Origin: Gammaproteobacteria bacterium
Lineage (GTDB): Bacteria > Pseudomonadota > Gammaproteobacteria > Pseudomonadales > Azotimanducaceae
Direction of reading: 5' to 3'
Assembly: GCA_012960535.1 (NCBI GenBank)
Contig: DUBB01000045.1
Coordinates: 1-64,000 of the forward strand
DNA: 64,000 nt
In this document: positions 8,558 through 16,752 of the stretch, piece after piece
Position numbering within the stretch: the stretch's first letter is position 1
Layout: every line of letters begins with the position of its first letter
Position numbers and translations under genes: made by a program
The notes under the pieces: model-generated
The model's database searches: none
Seen by the model: only the letters and a program-made list of their open reading frames with translations
What the model was told of the DNA's origin: nothing

Positions 8558-9886
8558 CTAAAATCGATGAGCGCCGTGAGCGCCGATGTTGATGATATAT
8601 TCCAGAGACAACAGATCCTCGTCAAATGCAGACTTGTCCCTACTGTACTGCAGGCGGACTCGACTGAATTCGCTGTTAAGCCATTCCATCACAATGCTGT
8701 TACGGTACAAATCTCGCCCCATCGGATCCAGTTCGGTGTCGGTCACTCCGGTGTTATCTGCCTTGAGCTGGTCATAACGATATCCGAACTGCCAGCCCGT
8801 TCTAAACTGATAAATTCCCTGCAGGTACCAGCCAACCTGATCACCGCGATATTCGCTGCCATCGAACACACCTTTTTCATCGCGCGAGAAATACTCTCCC
8901 TGCAACTTAAAATTTCGTTGCCTAGGGTTTCCCAGGGGCGCCCATTTGATGACAAAGTCGAAACCAAACAGGTCACTGTCGCCATAAAATTCACCCGAAC
9001 TTATGTTTGATACCCGACCTACAACGTCCGTGCTTAGGTATGATACCCCGGCCTGCCACGAAGTGCTTATACCCATGTCGCCGCCGATCTTGCTGAACAA
9101 AGTCCAGGCGCCTTGCCCGTTTGCTGCACCGGCAGATGGAAAATGATTCCCGCGCAGTAGTTCACCGCCTACTTCTAGATAGAAAGCTGTTGGTGCTAAC
9201 CAACTGAGTTTAAAACCGTCATCCAGATACTGGCCACCAAGAAAAACCTCGTAAGCTATTGGACGATCCACGAATTCGTCACTATGGCTGTGAAAACTAT
9301 TCAAGTATCCCACGCTTGAGAAGAACCGACCTGCTGTCACGGTAAGTTGACGTGGTAAGGCGAGACTTTGGATATAAGCTTCTTCCAGTTCGATTGCTAC
9401 TTCTCCGTCTTCAAGGCCAAGCGCAACGGTTAGATTTGCAAAGAACTTATCGTCAGCATTGGCATTGAAGTTTATCTCTGTCTCGCCGAGCGCGAGGCCG
9501 TCATTAGATGGACCGCTTGCCTCACCCAGCTGAAACCCGGGTAGCGAATAGGTCCCAACCGAACCGAAATCGTGATAGCCACCGACTAAGGCTACTCCGA
9601 TGGACGGATTGAAATCACTCAATGCTGACGGAGAGTTTGACCCAGGGGCGGTTGCAACGTCCTCGGAAATCGTGATTGCTCTGCCAGCAATATCAGTTGC
9701 TTGTTGAACCTGTAATTCAGCTAATATGAGGCGTTTTTCAAGTTCTCCTATCCTGGCTTCATACTCGAGGCGCAACGCCAGTAGCTCTGACTTTATCTGC
9801 AGGAGCGCCGTCGAGTTGTCCGCGGCATAGGTAGAGCTCCAGCTAAGACAACTGATCACAATCATTAAACTATGTAGGTTTTTCAT
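8558..9886 (-). CDS. Outer-membrane porin-like protein with N-terminal coiled coil
   Basis: A 442-residue protein with signal peptide MKNLHSLMIVISCLSWSSTYA, a predicted coiled coil at about 27-60 (ELLALRLEYEARIGELEKRL and on), and then alternating, aromatic-bounded beta strands. It ends in ...INIGAHGAHRF with a C-terminal Phe, typical of outer-membrane barrels. The many acidic strands and the position before znuA/znuB-like genes match the porins that sit in Zur-controlled zinc operons of other gammaproteobacteria; that link is from memory of such operons and was not tested. I chose the ATG at 9886 because GGAGGAGAGG lies directly before it and the signal peptide starts there. The 37 extra upstream codons of the open frame have no such support. 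Confidence 0.75.
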   Translation of the reverse strand: MKNLHSLMIVISCLSWSSTYAADNSTALLQIKSELLALRLEYEARIGELEKRLILAELQVQQATDIAGRAITISEDVATAPGSNSPSALSDFNPSIGVALVGGYHDFGSVGTYSLPGFQLGEASGPSNDGLALGETEINFNANADDKFFANLTVALGLEDGEVAIELEEAYIQSLALPRQLTVTAGRFFSSVGYLNSFHSHSDEFVDRPIAYEVFLGGQYLDDGFKLSWLAPTAFYLEVGGELLRGNHFPSAGAANGQGAWTLFSKIGGDMGISTSWQAGVSYLSTDVVGRVSNISSGEFYGDSDLFGFDFVIKWAPLGNPRQRNFKLQGEYFSRDEKGVFDGSEYRGDQVGWYLQGIYQFRTGWQFGYRYDQLKADNTGVTDTELDPMGRDLYRNSIVMEWLNSEFSRVRLQYSRDKSAFDEDLLSLEYIINIGAHGAHRF

Positions 9887-9944
9887 CCTCTCCTCCCATG
9901 TAATAATCAGCTGATCGTAAAGAATCAGCATCGTAAAGGTCCAT

Positions 9945-10238
9945 CTAGGGAGTTGTCGGAGGCCCTCTACTGGGTGGCGATGGAGGAAAAGCATCAACTG
10001 TTCGGCGAACTGCTATGTTGGGTAGCGTCGGTGATGTTCGCTCAGCTCTGAAGTGAGATCGAATAGCTGGGTCCAGAGGCGTGTCAAAGGTATTTGATGC
10101 AATGCAAACAGTGCAAACTTTCGCCTCAGCAGACCAGGCGTGATTATCTATGTGAGCAAAGGCAATACTTTGGGCCAGCATCAATGCTAGAACCAACAGT
10201 CTAGTTTGATGTGCTTTTACACGAGCGAATCGATCCAT
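9945..10238 (-). CDS. Small secreted Cys/His-containing protein, DUF2946-like
   Basis: A 97-residue protein starting with a basic, hydrophobic leader (MDRFARVKAHQ, then LLVLALMLAQSIAFA). A short metal-ligand-like stretch follows (His29, His33, Cys42-x2-Cys45), then a proline-rich tail (PPSPPSRGPP). The C-x2-C after a leader resembles DUF2946-type small proteins that occur beside metal-uptake genes; similarity is by pattern only. It is the first gene of the zinc-type operon, 58 bases before the porin start. No good ribosome site is visible, and an open extension upstream overlaps the integrase remnant, so the start is uncertain. Confidence 0.55.
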   Translation of the reverse strand: MDRFARVKAHQTRLLVLALMLAQSIAFAHIDNHAWSAEAKVCTVCIASNTFDTPLDPAIRSHFRAERTSPTLPNIAVRRTVDAFPPSPPSRGPPTTP

Positions 10239-10278
10239 ATCATTCGATAAAATTGAGGAAACCACAATATACCATAGA

Positions 10279-11124
10279 CTAGGAATCAATATGAATGGTT
10301 CGCAGTCCGTGCGCAACAAAAGGGCAAACAAATGGGAGTCGACCTGGGTTGAATAGGTAAGACGACAAAGGATGCTGAACATCAACAACCAGATCATCTA
10401 CAAGCAAGCCAACGGCTTCTGAAAGCCTCATCCCAGTGTCGCTGATCAAAGCCACCAGCCAACGAATATCGTCATCTAAACGAACACATTCCTTTTGCAG
10501 CTGTTTTAGTTTTGCATTCTTTATAGGAAGTCGTTTTTTGTTAACTTCAGAGGGCAGATAAACGCCAGCAAATGCGTTCTTACACTCTAAACCCTGTTCT
10601 TTGATACTGAAATTAACAACCGCTTTTACAACGCCAAAGATCCTTTGCAATGATGTGTTACTTAATCCTTTATCAATTAACCACTGTCTGAATTTAGCCG
10701 CATCAGCGGTGCTATAACAATCCAAAGGCCGTGAACCCAGACAGGAAACAAGATAACAAATATTTCTTTTAGAGTGGCTAAAGAAGAGCTTTCCTTTTCC
10801 TTGGCCTTTAACCGATAGGTATAGGTCTAACGCCTCATCTATGGTTGGTGACTGTGAATCAAGCTGCTTTCTAGGAACTATTAACAGATGGGCTGCTGGA
10901 ACATCAACACGTTGTAACCGCAAACCCAACCAGTAGTCTTCGAGCTTTGCTGATAATGACCTTGAAGCGATCTTTGCCCGATGGGCTGACTTTGTACGCA
11001 GTGACTTAATAATCCTTGGTCTAGCGTAATAACTAGCTAAATCTTGGGGGATTGCTTTAGAAAAGTAATAAACACCACCTTTACGGTAGGTGTAAGAAGG
11101 ATGTTTGAGTGTCTTCAGTTTTGT
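10279..11124 (-). pseudogene. Decayed tyrosine recombinase (phage-type integrase)
   Basis: The frame is open from 11124 to the TAG at 10279-10281 but has no ATG near its 5' end; CTG at 11118 or an internal TTG at 10929 would be the only starts. The first 60 residues (KHPSYTYRKGGVYYFSKAIP...SLRTKSAHRAKIASR) match the N-terminal domain common in island integrases. A SAM-like core-binding part follows (about 90-180), then the start of the catalytic domain with the first active-site Arg in DTGMRLSEAVGL. The rest of the domain (second Arg, His, catalytic Tyr) is absent, and the tail after DDLVVDVQHP does not look like the family. It lies directly downstream of the 3' end of a tRNA gene, the usual integration site of such elements. 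It should be inactive. Confidence 0.85.
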
Positions 11125-11195
11125 CTACTCCAAATGGCCAGTTTCGGAAAATTCCTAGACTTTTCAAGGCAGTAAACAGTTTTAACAGTTGAATA

Positions 11196-11272
11196 TGGTG
11201 GGCCCAGAAGGACTCGAACCTTCGACCAATGGATTATGAGTCCACTGCTCTAACCAACTGAGCTATAGGCCC
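11196..11272 (-). tRNA. tRNA with CAT anticodon, probably tRNA-Ile2 (or tRNA-Met)
   Basis: A 77-base cloverleaf on the minus strand with encoded CCA. The acceptor stem pairs GGGCCTA with TGGGCCC (one G-T), the D arm is GCTC...GAGC, the anticodon stem is GTGGA/TCCAT with loop CTCATAA, and the T arm has GGTTCGAGTCC. The anticodon CAT could belong to elongator Met, or to the Ile2 tRNA whose C34 is modified to lysidine. The acceptor sequence and the TTGGTC variable region resemble gammaproteobacterial Ile2 more than Met, so I favour Ile2. Its 3' end abuts the decayed integrase. Confidence 0.95.
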
Positions 11273-11281
11273 GAGACACGC

Positions 11282-11309
11282 ATTCTACCGAAATTCAGCC
11301 AGGAATGAA
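11282..11309 (-). promoter_or_regulatory. Likely tRNA promoter
   Basis: On the minus strand TTCATT (11304-11309) and TAGAAT (11282-11287) are separated by 16 bases; the -10 box ends nine bases before the mature tRNA 5' end, as expected for a short leader. Confidence 0.5.
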
Positions 11310-11457
11310 GATTTTTTTGGAAGAACTGTCTTCAAGGTTGATCTGATCGAGCAACTTTCTTAACATCCCAGTTCTCGACTGAAGCAGTTTGCCAGGTACG
11401 GGTAATTTTCGAAGTTAATGCATTATCAAAGGACTTGATCCTGTGAGGACAGGTACC

Positions 11458-11910
11458 ATGAGAAATAACGCTGCCGCCGGCGTATCTTTTACTTTCCGTC
11501 TGGTGCGGGACCTAACAGCTTCACTCTGGCTGTTTCCCTGGAGTCAGGCCGGTAAATTCAGGGGGCTGCAGGGAATACTGGAGACTCGTTGTTGCCTCGG
11601 ACCAGCTGATTCCCCCAATAAAAACTATCTTGATTATCTTCTGAGTGGCCATCCATGGACTCATTTGCTGTTATGTCGCCATTTATCATTCTCGCCTGTA
11701 TGCCGGCACGGCGGTCAGCATGATGCCGTTATCCTGGAGGGGATAAAGAATTTTACGGTCAAGCAGAGCTTGTTGCTGATTGGGTATGGTGATCTGCCGG
11801 GGGCTTACAATAGCCGCACATTTAACCGCTTGGAATTACTGGCCAGGCGGTTTGTCAGTGAACCGGCTCCGCGGGTAAAACACTTTGTAAAACAGGTAAT
11901 AGGGAGGTGA
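11458..11910 (+). CDS. Hypothetical protein upstream of coaX
   Basis: A 150-residue open frame ending four bases before the coaX start, so the two could be co-transcribed; the coaX ribosome site (GGGAGGTG) overlaps its stop. The composition is unusual, with many Leu, Arg, Cys and His (ETRCCLGPADS, HPWTHLLLCRHLSF), and no domain, signal peptide or membrane segment is clear. In related genomes birA often precedes coaX, but this is not recognisably BirA. I chose the ATG at 11458; a GTG at 11443 is also open. It may be a lineage-specific protein or a chance frame over a decayed gene. Confidence 0.4.
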   Translation: MRNNAAAGVSFTFRLVRDLTASLWLFPWSQAGKFRGLQGILETRCCLGPADSPNKNYLDYLLSGHPWTHLLLCRHLSFSPVCRHGGQHDAVILEGIKNFTVKQSLLLIGYGDLPGAYNSRTFNRLELLARRFVSEPAPRVKHFVKQVIGR

Positions 11911-11914
11911 TGTC

Positions 11915-12688
11915 ATGATATTGTGCCTTGATGTCGGAAATACGCAGGTCTTTGGTGGGGTTTTTGATTCCGGTAATCTCATTTTTCAATTTCGGCGTAC
12001 ATCCCAGTTACGCAGCACGTCTGATGAGCTTGGCGTCTTTTTTCGGAGTGTACTGCGGGAAAATGAAGTAGAGCCTGCTGACCTTACCCAGATAGTCATT
12101 TGCTGCGTGGTGCCTGATCTCTTGTATTCCCTGCGTGCCTGCGCGCAGAAATATTTTCGCATTGAACCGCTGGTTCTGCGCCCTGGGGTTAAGACGGGGT
12201 TGAAGATTCAGTATCGTGACCCGAAGGAAGTGGGCGCTGACCGAATTGCTGATGCGGTCGGTGCGATCACTTTATTTCCTGATCGCAATTTAATTGTCGC
12301 TGACTTTGGTACCGCGACAACCGTTTGTGCAATCAGTAAAAACAAAGTTTTTATGGGCGGGAATATCCTGCCGGGCGTTCGTTTATCCATGGAAGCTCTG
12401 CAAATGCACACCGCACAGTTACCTTCTGTAGAAATTAAGCCGGTGCGTACAGCGTTGGGCACCAGCACTGTCGAGAGTATTCAGTCCGGGTTGTATTGGT
12501 CAAATGTGGGCATGCTCAAGGAAATAGTTTCAAAAATCACAGAACAGGAATTTTCCACCGAGTTGCCGCTCGTGGTGGGTACCGGCGGTTTTGTTCATCT
12601 TTTTGATCGTCAGAAGATCTTTGACCATGTTGTGGATGACTTAATCTTAGTGGGTTTGCTGGAAATCAACAGGTTAAACGCTCGATGA
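11915..12688 (+). CDS. coaX: Type III pantothenate kinase
   Basis: A 257-residue cytoplasmic kinase for the first step of coenzyme A synthesis (pantothenate to 4'-phosphopantothenate). The N-terminal phosphate loop LDVGNTQVFGG carries the essential Asp6. The central GADRIADAVGA and the ADFGTATTVCAI motif (second Asp and Thr-rich phosphate loop) are typical of the ASKHA-fold CoaX, followed by GGNILPGVRLSMEAL. Length is normal. A strong ribosome site (GGGAGGTG) precedes the ATG. Type III kinases need a monovalent cation and are not feedback-inhibited by CoA, as known for the family. Confidence 0.96.
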   Translation: MILCLDVGNTQVFGGVFDSGNLIFQFRRTSQLRSTSDELGVFFRSVLRENEVEPADLTQIVICCVVPDLLYSLRACAQKYFRIEPLVLRPGVKTGLKIQYRDPKEVGADRIADAVGAITLFPDRNLIVADFGTATTVCAISKNKVFMGGNILPGVRLSMEALQMHTAQLPSVEIKPVRTALGTSTVESIQSGLYWSNVGMLKEIVSKITEQEFSTELPLVVGTGGFVHLFDRQKIFDHVVDDLILVGLLEINRLNAR

Positions 12689-12702
12689 TCAGGAATAAGT
12701 AG

Positions 12703-12727
12703 GTTGCAACTCGAAGCAGAGTGCAAC
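12703..12727 (+). terminator. Hairpin after coaX, possible terminator
   Basis: GTTGCAACTC and GAGTGCAAC pair over nine bases with one bulged A around a GAAGCA loop, 15 bases after the coaX stop. No T-run follows, so factor-independent termination is doubtful. Confidence 0.4.
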
Positions 12728-12809
12728 AGATTGCACGCGTTTTGAAGGAGCTTGTAACCGAGTGAATCAGCTTTGAAGTAGGATGCAAGATCATTACACT
12801 GTGAGTCAG

Positions 12810-12904
12810 GAGCAAATCCACCTGAGGTGAGGGCTGAATCCCTAGCCGACGCCGCTGCCGTAAACGGCTGGCACCATCTGTAGGTAGGGGTATCTGATTT
12901 GCTC
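12810..12904 (+). ncRNA. Candidate structured RNA leader of the amidohydrolase gene
   Basis: GAGCAAATC (12810-12818) and GATTTGCTC (12896-12904) form a perfect 9-bp closing stem. Inside are CACCT-G-AGGTG (12819-12829, too tight a loop unless opened), AGGG-CTGAAT-CCCT (12830-12843) and GCCG-TAAA-CGGC (12857-12868, extendable by outer GCC/GGC). The structure ends 35 bases before the amidohydrolase GTG. GGGTA (12888-12892) inside it could instead pair with TACCC (12935-12939) between ribosome site and start codon, giving a possible switch. It matches no riboswitch class that I recognise. The pairing is seen; the function is inference. Confidence 0.45.
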
Positions 12905-12939
12905 AACGCGAAAATTTTCAGACGAAAAAGGAAATACCC

Positions 12940-14109
12940 GTGCTGTTGAGAAATGTAAAAATTTGGGATGGGGTCTCCGAAGAAATTTCCTCGGATTATG
13001 ATGCGATCCTGATTGAAAACGGCAGAGTCAAGCGACTCACCTCGGCAGATGAAAAAATCGCGGCTGTCGTCAGTCGAGACTATCAAGGTGCTTTTGTCGT
13101 GCCTGGGCTCATTGACGCGCATATCCATCTTTGTCTTGATCCAGCGGTCCAGGATCCTTTTGCCCACGGTAAAGTACCTGTTGAAGCACAGCTCCAGCAT
13201 ATGGCTGATCGTGCTGGGCAAATGGTCAGGGCTGGAATTACCTCCGCTCGTGATCTTGGTGGCGGCCGCTGGCTGGAATTGAAAATAAGAGATCGTATTA
13301 ACAGGGGTGAAATCCAGGGTCCTCGACTTCTGTGCGCGGGTCAGCCGATAACTTCAGTGCAGGGGCATTGCCACTTCTGGGGTGGAGAATGTTCAGACGT
13401 TGCGTCGGCTCAAACCGTGATTGATCGCCAGATTGAGGCAGGTGCAGACTTGATAAAAATTATGGCGACGGGTGGTAACATTACCCCAGACAGTAGGCCG
13501 GTAGATGCTCAATTTGATGAGCCAACTATGGTGGCCATTGTGGACAAGGCAAAAGCGAAGGGATTTCTGGTGGCTGCACACTGCCATGGGGTCGATGGAA
13601 TACATCATGCGGCTGTGGCCGGAGTCAATACAATAGAGCACTGTTCCTGGGTAGGGGGCAATGGTTGGGGCGCTAACTATGACGAAGGTGTCGCAGAGCT
13701 GATTGCCCAAAAGGGGATATGGGTATCGCCTACAGTTAATACCGGCTGGCGCAGGCACATAGGCAATGTGCGTACGGAGAAGGCGTTAAAAGAACGTTTT
13801 ACGAAGATGCGACTAGCAGGATGCCGCTTGATTGCATCTACCGATGCGGGAATTCCAAACGTGTGGCACCATCAGCTGAGTTCTGCAATGGCGGTTTTTG
13901 CGGTCGTTGCTGGATTAACCCCTGCTGAGACGCTGCGGGCTGCCACCAGTGATTGTGCAGATGCTATTGGCTTGAAAAATGAAACGGGACAGATCAGAGC
14001 AGGCCTGTCTGCTGACCTGCTTTTGTGTGATGGCAATCCCTTGCTCGACTTGACCACCTTGCAGCAGCCGGTGGAAGTATTTAGCCAGGGTATTGCACAA
14101 CTGAGCTAA
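12940..14109 (+). CDS. Amidohydrolase-family metal-dependent hydrolase (imidazolonepropionase/prolidase-like)
   Basis: A 389-residue protein of the amidohydrolase superfamily (COG1228-like). The metal-binding motifs appear in order: GLIDAHIHL with His61 and His63; TSARDLGG; the Lys of GADLIKIMATGG, probably the carboxylated bridging lysine; His residues of VAAHCHG and TIEHCSW; and the Asp of STDAGIPN. Such enzymes hydrolyse amide bonds in cyclic or N-blocked substrates such as Xaa-Pro dipeptides; the substrate here is unknown. There is no signal peptide, so it is probably cytoplasmic. The GTG start is supported by AAGGA at 12928-12932. A long structured leader precedes it, so regulation at the RNA level is possible. 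It stands alone on its strand, with 400 bases to the next gene. Confidence 0.88.
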   Translation: MLLRNVKIWDGVSEEISSDYDAILIENGRVKRLTSADEKIAAVVSRDYQGAFVVPGLIDAHIHLCLDPAVQDPFAHGKVPVEAQLQHMADRAGQMVRAGITSARDLGGGRWLELKIRDRINRGEIQGPRLLCAGQPITSVQGHCHFWGGECSDVASAQTVIDRQIEAGADLIKIMATGGNITPDSRPVDAQFDEPTMVAIVDKAKAKGFLVAAHCHGVDGIHHAAVAGVNTIEHCSWVGGNGWGANYDEGVAELIAQKGIWVSPTVNTGWRRHIGNVRTEKALKERFTKMRLAGCRLIASTDAGIPNVWHHQLSSAMAVFAVVAGLTPAETLRAATSDCADAIGLKNETGQIRAGLSADLLLCDGNPLLDLTTLQQPVEVFSQGIAQLS

Positions 14110-14510
14110 GGGCGTGCGGCAAGCAGATACGGTTCACCAATAGGCGACCCCTATTGATTATAGAAGCCGCAGGCCAATTGAGTTAGACCTGCTGCTGGCT
14201 CCTGAAATAAGAGGGCTTTTTAAGTCGTATTTATTGTTTATGGCCAATACTTGAAACTAGTGAAAACCCTGCTCTGTTGGCTGTTACTGGACTGGGAATT
14301 TGGATGTGGCCAAAAGGGCAGGCCATGAGAGATTTCAGGCAAAGGTTTACTGGAAACCCTGTTTTCCGAAAACTTAAGCAGTTACCGTATGTTGCCTGAT
14401 GCTATCCACAGTATAATCAGCCAGGTATTGGTTGTGCGTCAAGGCCTGTTAAGGCGTTTGGAAACCGGTGTGCACAGAATTATCTGATTTAAATGGGGAA
14501 AAGGTGGGTT
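14110..14510. other. 401-base intergenic stretch
   Basis: No gene, strong hairpin with T-run or recognisable operator was found. It probably holds the promoter of the DUF1499 gene. The DNA has several GGAAACC-like runs (near 14350 and 14459) of no clear meaning. Confidence 0.5.
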
Positions 14511-15257
14511 ATGAATGAAAGTAAAACAAGCAGCAAAGTTCTGCTGTTAACGGCTGTTTGCATGGTGATTATTATGGTTTTCAGTCCGCTTAGTTACCGG
14601 TTTGGGTGGGTGCCGTTGATTCCGTCTCTGGGTAGTCTGATGGTCGCTGTGCTCGGTTCGGCCCTGGTGTGGTTGTCTGGTCTGATATTGGTTTTTACAG
14701 CGGTGCGTCAAAAGCGAGCCTCGGATCGTAAGCTTTTGCTTCTCTCTATGGTGGTGGCAGCTGTACCCTTCGTCATTATGATTCCGCAGCTGGTGAAGGT
14801 GGGGGATGTTCCTCCCATACATGATATAACCACCGATACGGTGGAACCGCCTGAATTTAACCTGATGGTCAAGCGGCGTGTACATGCCATGAATGATCTT
14901 GTCTATGCTGATGCCGATCACACAGCAGAGGAAATGGCGGAATTGCAGATGGCATATTACCCGGATGTTCAGACTCTGGTCAGTGACCTGACGGCGATGC
15001 AAGCCCAGGCCAAAGCGCGAGCCGTTCTGGAGGCTATGGGCCTGGATATTGTATCTGCGCGAAGCGATAGTCTGATTGAGGCAACAGCAACGACTTTCTG
15101 GTTTGGCTTTAAAGATGATGTGGTGGTTCGCATTCGCGAAGAAGGCGCCAGATCAATTGTTGATGTGCGGTCGGTGTCAAGGGTGGGGCAGAGCGATCTG
15201 GGCGTCAATGCTGCTCGTATAATAGATTTTCTGGAGGCGTTTGGGGATGGCAAGTAG
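14511..15257 (+). CDS. DUF1499 family membrane protein
   Basis: A 248-residue protein with three predicted membrane segments in the first 100 residues (about 10-32, 40-65 and 75-95), then a soluble domain with the DUF1499 pattern: DVQTL near residue 150, ATATTFWFGFKDDVVVRI and the VDVRSVSRVGQSDLGVNAARI block near the C-terminus. The function of this family is unknown. I chose the ATG at 14511 because AAGGTGG lies just upstream; an ATG at 14493 in the same frame is less well placed. The gene converges on gatB with only 40 bases between stops and no clear terminator. Confidence 0.85.
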   Translation: MNESKTSSKVLLLTAVCMVIIMVFSPLSYRFGWVPLIPSLGSLMVAVLGSALVWLSGLILVFTAVRQKRASDRKLLLLSMVVAAVPFVIMIPQLVKVGDVPPIHDITTDTVEPPEFNLMVKRRVHAMNDLVYADADHTAEEMAELQMAYYPDVQTLVSDLTAMQAQAKARAVLEAMGLDIVSARSDSLIEATATTFWFGFKDDVVVRIREEGARSIVDVRSVSRVGQSDLGVNAARIIDFLEAFGDGK

Positions 15258-15267
15258 CGCCTGGCCT

Positions 15268-15297
15268 TTTATCAAGGCACAGATTATCAAGGCACAG
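15268..15297. repeat. 15-base tandem duplication at the gatB 3' end
   Basis: Two adjacent 15-base units sharing TATCAAGGCACAG (15270-15282 and 15285-15297; 14 of 15 positions equal), ending exactly at the gatB stop codon. Confidence 0.9.
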
Positions 15298-16752
15298 TCA
15301 GACGGTTTCCTGGAGCAGTCGCTTGATGATGTTATTAACCTCTTGAGGATTGGCCTTGCCTTGGGTCTGTTTCATGACCTGACCTACGAAAAACCCCATT
15401 AATTTATCCTTGCCGGATCGAAGTTGCTCCAGTTGCTTTGGGTTTGCCTTCAGGATATCAAAAATGAGGGGTTCGAGCGCTGACGGGTCGGATAGCTGAT
15501 GCAGGTCATGCTGCTCAATATAGGTTGCTGCTGAACTAGTTTCGCCGGTCCATAAAGCTGCGAAGACGTCCTTGGCTATTTTACCGGAGATGGTCCCGGC
15601 CTGAATCAGGGCCACCAGGTCACCTAGCTGAATTGCTGAAACTGGCGAGTCCGTAATACTGACAGCGTCTCTGTTCAGATGGCCGAGAAGTTCTACCTTT
15701 ATCCAGTTTGCAGAAAGAATCGGATCCTGTGAATTTTTTATCGTTGCTTCAAAGTAGTCAGCCAGATTGCGGTCATTAGCTAATAAAGCAGCATCAGTCG
15801 CCGCAAGGTTAAAATCTTCAATAAATCGCTGCTGCCTTTGTGTGGGTAGCTCCGGCATCTCAGCTTTTATTTTTGCAATGGTTTCATCGGTAATGATAAC
15901 GGGTAGCAGATCAGGCTCAGGAAAATAACGGTAATCTGTTGCTGTTTCCTTGCTGCGCATGGGTCTTGTTTCATCTTTGTTGTGGTCGTAAAGACGCGTT
16001 TCCTGCGCTACGCTCCGGCCTGCTTCAAGTCGATCTATCTGGCGGACAGTTTCATAGTAAATAGCTCGTTCCAGAAAACGAAACGAATTTAAATTCTTTG
16101 TTTCGGTTCTCACTCCCAGGGTGTCTGAATCTTCCCGTCGAACTGAAACATTGGCATCGAATCGAAGGGATCCTTGGGACATGTCACCATCGCATATATT
16201 CAGATAGGTGACTAATTGATGTATTTTTCTGGCGTAGGCGACTGCTTCAAAAGCTGATTTTATATCCGGCTCAGAGACTATTTCTAAAAGGGGCGTGCCT
16301 GCACGGTTAAGATCTATACCTGTATATCGATCAAAAGCTTCGTGGAGTGACTTGCCAGCATCTTCTTCCAGGTGAGCTCTGGTAATTCGAATTCGTTTTT
16401 CGGTACTATCCTCTAGGAGAATATCAATGTGACCACCAGACACAATGGGCAGGTCCATTTGCGTGATCTGGTATCCTTTGGGCAGGTCAGGATAGAAATA
16501 GTTTTTTCGATCAAAAGCCGAAACTCGGGATATGTCGGCTGAAACGCCCAGGCCAAACCGGACTGCCTTGGCGTAGACGGCTTCATTGACAACCGGCAAG
16601 ACGCCAGGGAGTGCCAGGTCAACTGCGCTGGCCTGGCTATTGGGTTCGCTGCCGAAAAGGGTGCTGGCGCCGGAAAATATTTTGCTTTTAGTATTTAGCT
16701 GGGCATGAATTTCCAGGCCAATATCAATCTGCCATCCAGTGGGAATATTCAT
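15298..16752 (-). CDS. gatB: Asp-tRNA(Asn)/Glu-tRNA(Gln) amidotransferase subunit B
   Basis: A 484-residue subunit of the GatCAB complex, which converts misacylated Asp-tRNA(Asn) or Glu-tRNA(Gln) to the correct amide form in the cytoplasm. The N-terminal kinase-like cradle shows [18 protein letters not shown], the [13 protein letters not shown] block and [17 protein letters not shown]. The C-terminal third is the YqeY-like tRNA-binding tail with [19 protein letters not shown]. Length is normal. It overlaps gatA by four bases, giving the operon gatC-gatA-gatB. With this complex the organism may lack AsnRS or GlnRS, which cannot be judged here. Confidence 0.98.
   Translation of the reverse strand: MNIPTGWQIDIGLEIHAQLNTKSKIFSGASTLFGSEPNSQASAVDLALPGVLPVVNEAVYAKAVRFGLGVSADISRVSAFDRKNYFYPDLPKGYQITQMDLPIVSGGHIDILLEDSTEKRIRITRAHLEEDAGKSLHEAFDRYTGIDLNRAGTPLLEIVSEPDIKSAFEAVAYARKIHQLVTYLNICDGDMSQGSLRFDANVSVRREDSDTLGVRTETKNLNSFRFLERAIYYETVRQIDRLEAGRSVAQETRLYDHNKDETRPMRSKETATDYRYFPEPDLLPVIITDETIAKIKAEMPELPTQRQQRFIEDFNLAATDAALLANDRNLADYFEATIKNSQDPILSANWIKVELLGHLNRDAVSITDSPVSAIQLGDLVALIQAGTISGKIAKDVFAALWTGETSSAATYIEQHDLHQLSDPSALEPLIFDILKANPKQLEQLRSGKDKLMGFFVGQVMKQTQGKANPQEVNNIIKRLLQETV

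Noticed and set aside
12689-12939. Known riboswitch class upstream of the amidohydrolase
   Set aside because: None of the core sequences of classes I know (cobalamin, TPP, FMN, glycine, c-di-GMP, guanidine) is present, so only a generic structured-RNA call is made.
12610-13221. Minus-strand open frame of 203 codons
   Set aside because: It spans the coaX end, the structured leader and the amidohydrolase start on the opposite strand; no family features, so it is a shadow frame.
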